Source: Fusobacteriota bacterium
Lineage (GTDB): Bacteria; Fusobacteriota; Fusobacteriia; JAPLKR01
DNA length: 22,634 nt
Assembly (NCBI GenBank): GCA_026387965.1
Contig: JAPLKR010000110.1
Coordinates: 1 to 22,634, forward strand
Direction of reading: 5' to 3'
The stretch's first letter is position 1. Every line of letters starts with the position of its first letter. The position numbers and the translations under genes are program-made. Below, piece after piece: positions 18,399 to 22,634 of the stretch. The notes under the pieces were generated by a model that saw only the letters and a program-made list of their open reading frames with translations, had not been told where the DNA came from and searched no databases.

Positions 18399-20048
18399 TT
18401 ATTTCTCTATTCTTTCTAATCCTAAAAGTGCCGCTCCTAACGCTCCACATATTTGTGGTTCACTCGATACATACACTTCTGAACCTAAACAGCGAGATAT
18501 TTCAGCAAGCACTCCACTGTTTTTCGCCACGCCGCCAGTCATCATAAATACTCCATTTTTTCCAACACGTTCAACAAGTGATACTGTCTTTGATGCAATG
18601 GATTTGTTTACACCATGAATGATATCAGAGCGCTCTTTGTTATTGGCTATAAGCGATACCACTTCCGATTCAGCAAATACAGAGCACACGCTGGTAATGG
18701 TTAAATCCTCATGCCAATTAAGTCCCTCAGTTGCCATTGTCTCTAAAGAAATTTCCAATGACCTTGCAATCATTTCAAGGAAACGTCCCGTTCCTGCCGC
18801 ACACTTATCATTCATCACAAATCCTTTAACGCTACCACTCTCATCTAACGATATGACTTTACTATCTTGTCCCCCAATATCAATCACAGTTCTTACCAAT
18901 GGGTTTAAAAAATGAGCACCTTTAGCGTGACACGATATCTCTGTGATATTCTCTTCTACCACATCTATCGTATACCGTCCATAGCCCGTACCTACAATTA
19001 GCGCAATATCGTCTCGAACAATATTCGCCTCTTTCAAAGCAAGTTCTAAAGCAAGTTCAGCTGATTTTGAACTTTTTGCCCCTGTGGGAACAATGCTTGA
19101 CGATACTATTTCACGATTTCTATTGATGATAACCACATTGGTAGAGGTTGACCCACTATCCATTCCCACAACGTATAATTTATCGCTTTTCATATTAGTA
19201 CCTCTTTTTCTTCCTAACTGCTCTTGAAATGCCTCGATACGCGTCATCATCTGGCCACTACTCTGCAAGGTTAAGTCGCTCTCTACTTTTAGAATTGGGA
19301 GCCCTTTGTTTGCAAGCTCTGCATACTCATAACCATAATGGTCACAAAATTTCACCGTGTGATAGATGACCCCTTTGAGGTTAGGACTGTTAATCAAACT
19401 TTTTCTCATGGAGATATCAATCATTCTCATACACGGGGTATAGGCAAGTATTTCTCCTGCATACCACTCAATCGCTTTTTGAACCGTTTCAAAATGTTCT
19501 ATTCGAGTTAAAAAATGGGCTCTTGAACAGGTCTGATTATCAATTGGCAGACTTAAATTTTCCGAGACCTTAAAGAGAAAATCTTTAGAAGCTTTTGCGC
19601 CTAAAACCGCAATATACTCCTGCTCTGGCACAGCTTTTCCCAAATATTTATAAAGAGAGTGATTAAACTTCTCTAAACTAAATTTCACACCAAATTGCTC
19701 TTCATAATACGTAATAAATTTCATTATCTCAGTTGCAAAAAGCGCGCTGCTACAACAACTTACCTTGCGGGGAAGCTCCATCATATAGACCATTTCAAGC
19801 CCACACTTATCAAGAAGAAGTGTATCATAAAGGCGTTTGATCGAATCGCAACAATTTACCAAGAAGAGTTTTTTAACCCCTTTTTGTACAATGCTCTCCA
19901 TAACCACTTTGGTATAAGCACATAAATTAGGTGGCAAAAGTCGCTCAGAGTGTGAAAAACTCGAAATATCACTATCTAGTATCTCCCCCACTTCATCAAA
20001 TCCATCAAAAATGGCAAAGGGAGCATATTTACACATACACTGTATCAT
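18399..20048 (-). CDS. Fusion of a 2-hydroxyacyl-CoA dehydratase-like domain with its ATP-dependent activase
   Basis: A 549-residue protein. Residues 1-280 resemble a dehydratase subunit of the HgdB or double-cubane type, with likely cluster cysteines Cys43 (LPPNLCAY), Cys66/67 (NCCDSIKRL) and Cys235 (KFCDHYGYEY). Residues 291-549 form a BcrA/HgdC-type activase of the ASKHA fold: GMDSGSTSTN at 295-304, DIGGQDSK at 390-397, and the two cysteines of the bridging [4Fe-4S] cluster, Cys416 (CAAGTGRFLE) and Cys455 (CSVFAESE). The activase uses ATP to push a low-potential electron into the dehydratase. It overlaps the previous gene by ATGA. Substrate unknown. The fusion order, dehydratase part first, is notable. 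Confidence 0.85.
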   Translation of the reverse strand: MIQCMCKYAPFAIFDGFDEVGEILDSDISSFSHSERLLPPNLCAYTKVVMESIVQKGVKKLFLVNCCDSIKRLYDTLLLDKCGLEMVYMMELPRKVSCCSSALFATEIMKFITYYEEQFGVKFSLEKFNHSLYKYLGKAVPEQEYIAVLGAKASKDFLFKVSENLSLPIDNQTCSRAHFLTRIEHFETVQKAIEWYAGEILAYTPCMRMIDISMRKSLINSPNLKGVIYHTVKFCDHYGYEYAELANKGLPILKVESDLTLQSSGQMMTRIEAFQEQLGRKRGTNMKSDKLYVVGMDSGSTSTNVVIINRNREIVSSSIVPTGAKSSKSAELALELALKEANIVRDDIALIVGTGYGRYTIDVVEENITEISCHAKGAHFLNPLVRTVIDIGGQDSKVISLDESGSVKGFVMNDKCAAGTGRFLEMIARSLEISLETMATEGLNWHEDLTITSVCSVFAESEVVSLIANNKERSDIIHGVNKSIASKTVSLVERVGKNGVFMMTGGVAKNSGVLAEISRCLGSEVYVSSEPQICGALGAALLGLERIEK

Positions 20049-21313
20049 TTTGACCTCGCTTCTAACATTTCAAAAAATGCTTCTAGTCGTGTTCTATTTT
20101 GCTCCTCTTGGCTATTTCGCTTATCCACGCCATCCCCTTCAATGGTAAGAAGCGGTATATCCTCTCGACTTAAGTACTCCTTTAAAAGTAAACTTGCCCC
20201 CGCCGTCTCTTTACACCCCCAGTGTGCAAAATTAATAACCCCATCCGCTTTCATCCTTTTAACATAACCGATAATATTTTCAGCTCTTCTTGAATAGTGC
20301 CCATTATAGTGGCTATTTATCAACTTTTTAGCAAGTGCCTCAAAGGGCTTGCTGCTATCTAATGGCTCTAAATAATCAATATTCATATCTGAGAGCAAAA
20401 GATGATGACGGTTAGAAAAATTAAAGAGTTCACCAAGCGACTTAGAATAAATTGGTAGTATATGCACCCAAAATAGGCGAAATTTTGCCTCTTGTATCGG
20501 ATAGTTTTCTATATCTTTTGCAAGAAGCTTAAAAAATTTCAAACTCTCTTTTCTGCCGAGTCCAATTTGAAGTGCCAACACTTTAGACATCTCCGCACTT
20601 AAACTATTTGGAAAATATTTTGTCTCTAACGCTTTCAAATATTTCTTATAAAATTTAACCGTCTCATTCTCAATTTCAATTACCTCTTTGAGCCGCTCTA
20701 ATCTGAATTTTATTCCCGATACTCTCTCTAAAAATGCCACCAACTCTTCAAGTTGATTAGCAACATAGTGAATATTGGCATCACTACTTTCAAAAGGTAC
20801 ATCAATAATATACTGCTCCACCCCATACATTTCTGACAAAGTTCTAAATGTATTAACATTGGCGTCGCACGCTGTTGTCGTGGTCACGCCACAGAGTGGC
20901 TTTTGAATCACTTTGGCAAAACTTGCCCCTAAAAATGTTTTGTGGTATGAGCACAGCGTATCACTGAGCCCCTTACTTTCAGCAATATCAACAAAACTAT
21001 CTTCGCACCATGCAGCTGAAAGAAATGCTGACATTCCTTCAATTTGAAGACTTTTAAGTCCGAAAGCGTGCAGTATTTCTGTGGGAGTGAAAATATTTAC
21101 AAACACAGATTTTTCAGGATTTTTCAAAGGTTCAAGCATATATTTCATCCCAATCACATTAAGATATCTCAGCGATTTCGGAATATGCTTCTTTTTCGAA
21201 AACTTAAAAATATAATACTGCAATCGAAAAGCTCTTTTCAATGTCTTCTGCACCTTTGCAGGACTATCTATATTTTGCTTTAAATAATGTCCCAATTTTT
21301 TGGCAATCGACAT
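20045..21313 (-). CDS. 2-hydroxyacyl-CoA dehydratase family protein (HgdB/double-cubane-like)
   Basis: A 422-residue iron-sulfur protein. Candidate cluster cysteines are Cys121 (TLCSYHKTFLGA), Cys149 (TTTTACDANVNT) and Cys367 (FAHWGCKET), spaced as in the D-component subunits and double-cubane reductases. The C-terminal EGDGVDKRNSQEEQNRTRLEAFFEML is also typical of the family. It begins 12 bp after atpB with AAGGAGAG before the ATG, and is translationally coupled to the activase fusion behind it. Together these could form a heterodimeric dehydratase or an ATP-driven reductase. Whether it acts on a 2-hydroxyacyl-CoA or a small molecule cannot be decided. Confidence 0.85.
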   Translation of the reverse strand: MSIAKKLGHYLKQNIDSPAKVQKTLKRAFRLQYYIFKFSKKKHIPKSLRYLNVIGMKYMLEPLKNPEKSVFVNIFTPTEILHAFGLKSLQIEGMSAFLSAAWCEDSFVDIAESKGLSDTLCSYHKTFLGASFAKVIQKPLCGVTTTTACDANVNTFRTLSEMYGVEQYIIDVPFESSDANIHYVANQLEELVAFLERVSGIKFRLERLKEVIEIENETVKFYKKYLKALETKYFPNSLSAEMSKVLALQIGLGRKESLKFFKLLAKDIENYPIQEAKFRLFWVHILPIYSKSLGELFNFSNRHHLLLSDMNIDYLEPLDSSKPFEALAKKLINSHYNGHYSRRAENIIGYVKRMKADGVINFAHWGCKETAGASLLLKEYLSREDIPLLTIEGDGVDKRNSQEEQNRTRLEAFFEMLEARSK

Positions 21314-21325
21314 ATTCTCTCCTTA

Positions 21326-22162
21326 TTAATGACTGACACTTTTCCCCTGTTTTTTCAACACTTTTCGCCTGATTACGCTAAGTGGAGTCTCTTTACCTAT
21401 CGCCATTGCAATATAGCTAAGCGACAACATGGTAAATACCATACTTTGTATAATACCCAAAAACCCTTCAAAGAAAATATGAAAAGGAATAAGTATCACA
21501 AAAAGACCAAAAACTTTAGAAGTAAACATATATAAAATTCCAATAATGACGGAATCAGCAATCATATTTCCAAAAAGTCTCATCGCAATATTTAAAGGTT
21601 TTGTTACTTCGCTTAATAGGTGAAGCGGTAACATTAAAGGAGTGGGATCTATTAACTCTTTAAAATACCCAAACCCATGAGCGCGAATCCCATAACCAAT
21701 CATTAAGAAAAACGATATAAGTGCTAGCCCAAGCGTTGTATTAATATTAGCTGTCGGACATATCAGTGCTGGATTAACAAAAAAATGTCCATTTACTTTA
21801 TCTATCCAAGGAATTGGAAGGATCATCACCATGTTAGCAATTCCTAAAAAAATAAAGAGTGCCCCCACAAAAGAGAAAAAATGATTTTTCCAAGCACCTA
21901 ATCCACTTGCCATCATTTCAATAAAGGCATAAACGGTTTCTCCTAACACTTGGGCTGCTCGTGTGGGTTTTAGTTCCAATCGGTAGTTAACCCATATACC
22001 AAAAACAATCATAAGCATCATACAAAACCATGTTACGGTTACCGTTTTAGAAATAGGTATCAAAAGTTGATGGTGAAAAAATGATAAATGAATTTGAAAC
22101 ACAATCGGTGGGCCTGGAACCAAATCAGTTGGATGAAAAAAACCCATTATATTAGGCATCAT
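21326..22162 (-). CDS. atpB: ATP synthase a subunit
   Basis: The stationary ion-channel subunit of Fo (278 residues). It has about five to six membrane helices, with the essential arginine Arg195 in KPLNIAMRLFGNM, the PTANINTTLGLAL segment at 136-148, and the last-helix motif IIQSMVFTMLSLSYI at 237-251 including Gln239. It overlaps the end of atpI by 11 bases. It is intact, although the c subunit it should work with is broken and lies about 9 kb downstream. Confidence 0.96.
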   Translation of the reverse strand: MMPNIMGFFHPTDLVPGPPIVFQIHLSFFHHQLLIPISKTVTVTWFCMMLMIVFGIWVNYRLELKPTRAAQVLGETVYAFIEMMASGLGAWKNHFFSFVGALFIFLGIANMVMILPIPWIDKVNGHFFVNPALICPTANINTTLGLALISFFLMIGYGIRAHGFGYFKELIDPTPLMLPLHLLSEVTKPLNIAMRLFGNMIADSVIIGILYMFTSKVFGLFVILIPFHIFFEGFLGIIQSMVFTMLSLSYIAMAIGKETPLSVIRRKVLKKQGKSVSH

Positions 22163-22589
22163 CCACCTCCTTTTTCCCTAAAAATTCATTATTATAATAG
22201 CTTTTAAAACGACTCTTCTTACCCTTAAGCCACCCCTTACAAAACAGTATAAAGAAATATATTTGTAACGTAAATTTAATACTCATAAGTCCAAACGCAA
22301 AAATTAGTATTTCAAATCCACTTCTAGAAAAAAGCCCCACCATAAAAAGCGTTATAAAATATAGAATATAGCGCTTCACAAATTGCTTTCGTGTGTAAGC
22401 AACTCCATTTTTTTTATCTAAATAGAGCGTCATTTCACAACTTTGATGTAACTGAAAAAATGCATACCCTCCAACCATAAAACCTAAACAGTATAAAATG
22501 GCTAGTTTCCATTGAAAACTCGCCACTAATATACATTCTATTATTAAAAAAAAACACGTTATTCTAATTATCCAAACTTTAATTTTCAT
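22152..22589 (-). CDS. atpI: ATP synthase accessory protein I
   Basis: A 145-residue small membrane protein with about four hydrophobic segments (near 7-25, 30-46, 74-92 and 97-117) ending in a basic tail. Position directly before atpB, with overlap, and size identify it as the UncI/AtpI type, which helps assemble the c-ring in some bacteria; sequence conservation in this family is low. Start ATG 22589 follows GGGTGA. It is the first gene of the cluster inside the window. The AtpI role in c-ring assembly is noteworthy, as atpE here is dead. Confidence 0.8.
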   Translation of the reverse strand: MKIKVWIIRITCFFLIIECILVASFQWKLAILYCLGFMVGGYAFFQLHQSCEMTLYLDKKNGVAYTRKQFVKRYILYFITLFMVGLFSRSGFEILIFAFGLMSIKFTLQIYFFILFCKGWLKGKKSRFKSYYNNEFLGKKEVDDA

Positions 22590-22619
22590 AATTCACCCGA
22601 AATAAATATTTCTATCATA

Positions 22620-22634
22620 ATATCTTTAAGATAT
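22620..22634. repeat. Perfect 15-base palindrome at the window edge, upstream of atpI
   Basis: ATATCTTTAAGATAT reads as 7-bp arms around one base, about 30 bases before the atpI start. An operator is possible, but such AT-rich palindromes arise easily by chance, and the rest of the upstream region lies outside the window. Confidence 0.3.

Overview
The window is a low-GC (by eye about one third G+C) bacterial segment. Every protein gene except a broken IS30 copy at the left edge lies on the minus strand, so it reads from right to left as one long, tightly packed run. Its backbone is an F1Fo ATP synthase operon in the usual order atpI-B-E-F-H-A-G-D-C, followed by a calcineurin-like phosphoesterase, dephospho-CoA kinase and a LytTR two-component pair. 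The c-subunit remnant resembles the Na+-type c subunits of Ilyobacter and Propionigenium. With the low GC, the uncI/atpI gene and the 2-hydroxyacyl-CoA dehydratase genes, this suggests Fusobacteriota. A low-GC clostridial relative cannot be excluded.

The operon is split in three places. Between atpB and atpE sit about 9 kb of unrelated genes: a 2-hydroxyacyl-CoA dehydratase-like protein and a dehydratase/activase fusion (21313-18399), a type II restriction-modification set with a membrane protein (18348-15375), a small run of ABM-monooxygenase, 4-TM membrane and DUF4239-like genes (15299-13817), a dead nucleotidyltransferase and a frameshifted DpnI homologue (13830-12527). An ankyrin-repeat gene lies between atpG and atpD. 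A FUSC-family exporter and a broken small gene lie between atpD and atpC, and two further decayed FUSC copies follow atpC.

atpE is a pseudogene as written. Its properly spaced ATG is out of frame with the body, and about 24 codons covering most of the first membrane helix and the glycine-rich stretch are missing. All other ATP synthase genes (I, B, F, H, A, G, D, C) look intact. Either the cell has another c-subunit gene or another ATP synthase, or this copy is dying.

Decay is widespread: two in-frame stops each in a nucleotidyltransferase and a FUSC copy, single-base frameshifts in the DpnI homologue, in a small orphan gene and in the IS30 transposase, and a response regulator that seems to end early beside the IS30 end. 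The nonsense codons and the large deletion cannot be homopolymer sequencing errors; the two frameshifts in 7-T runs could be.
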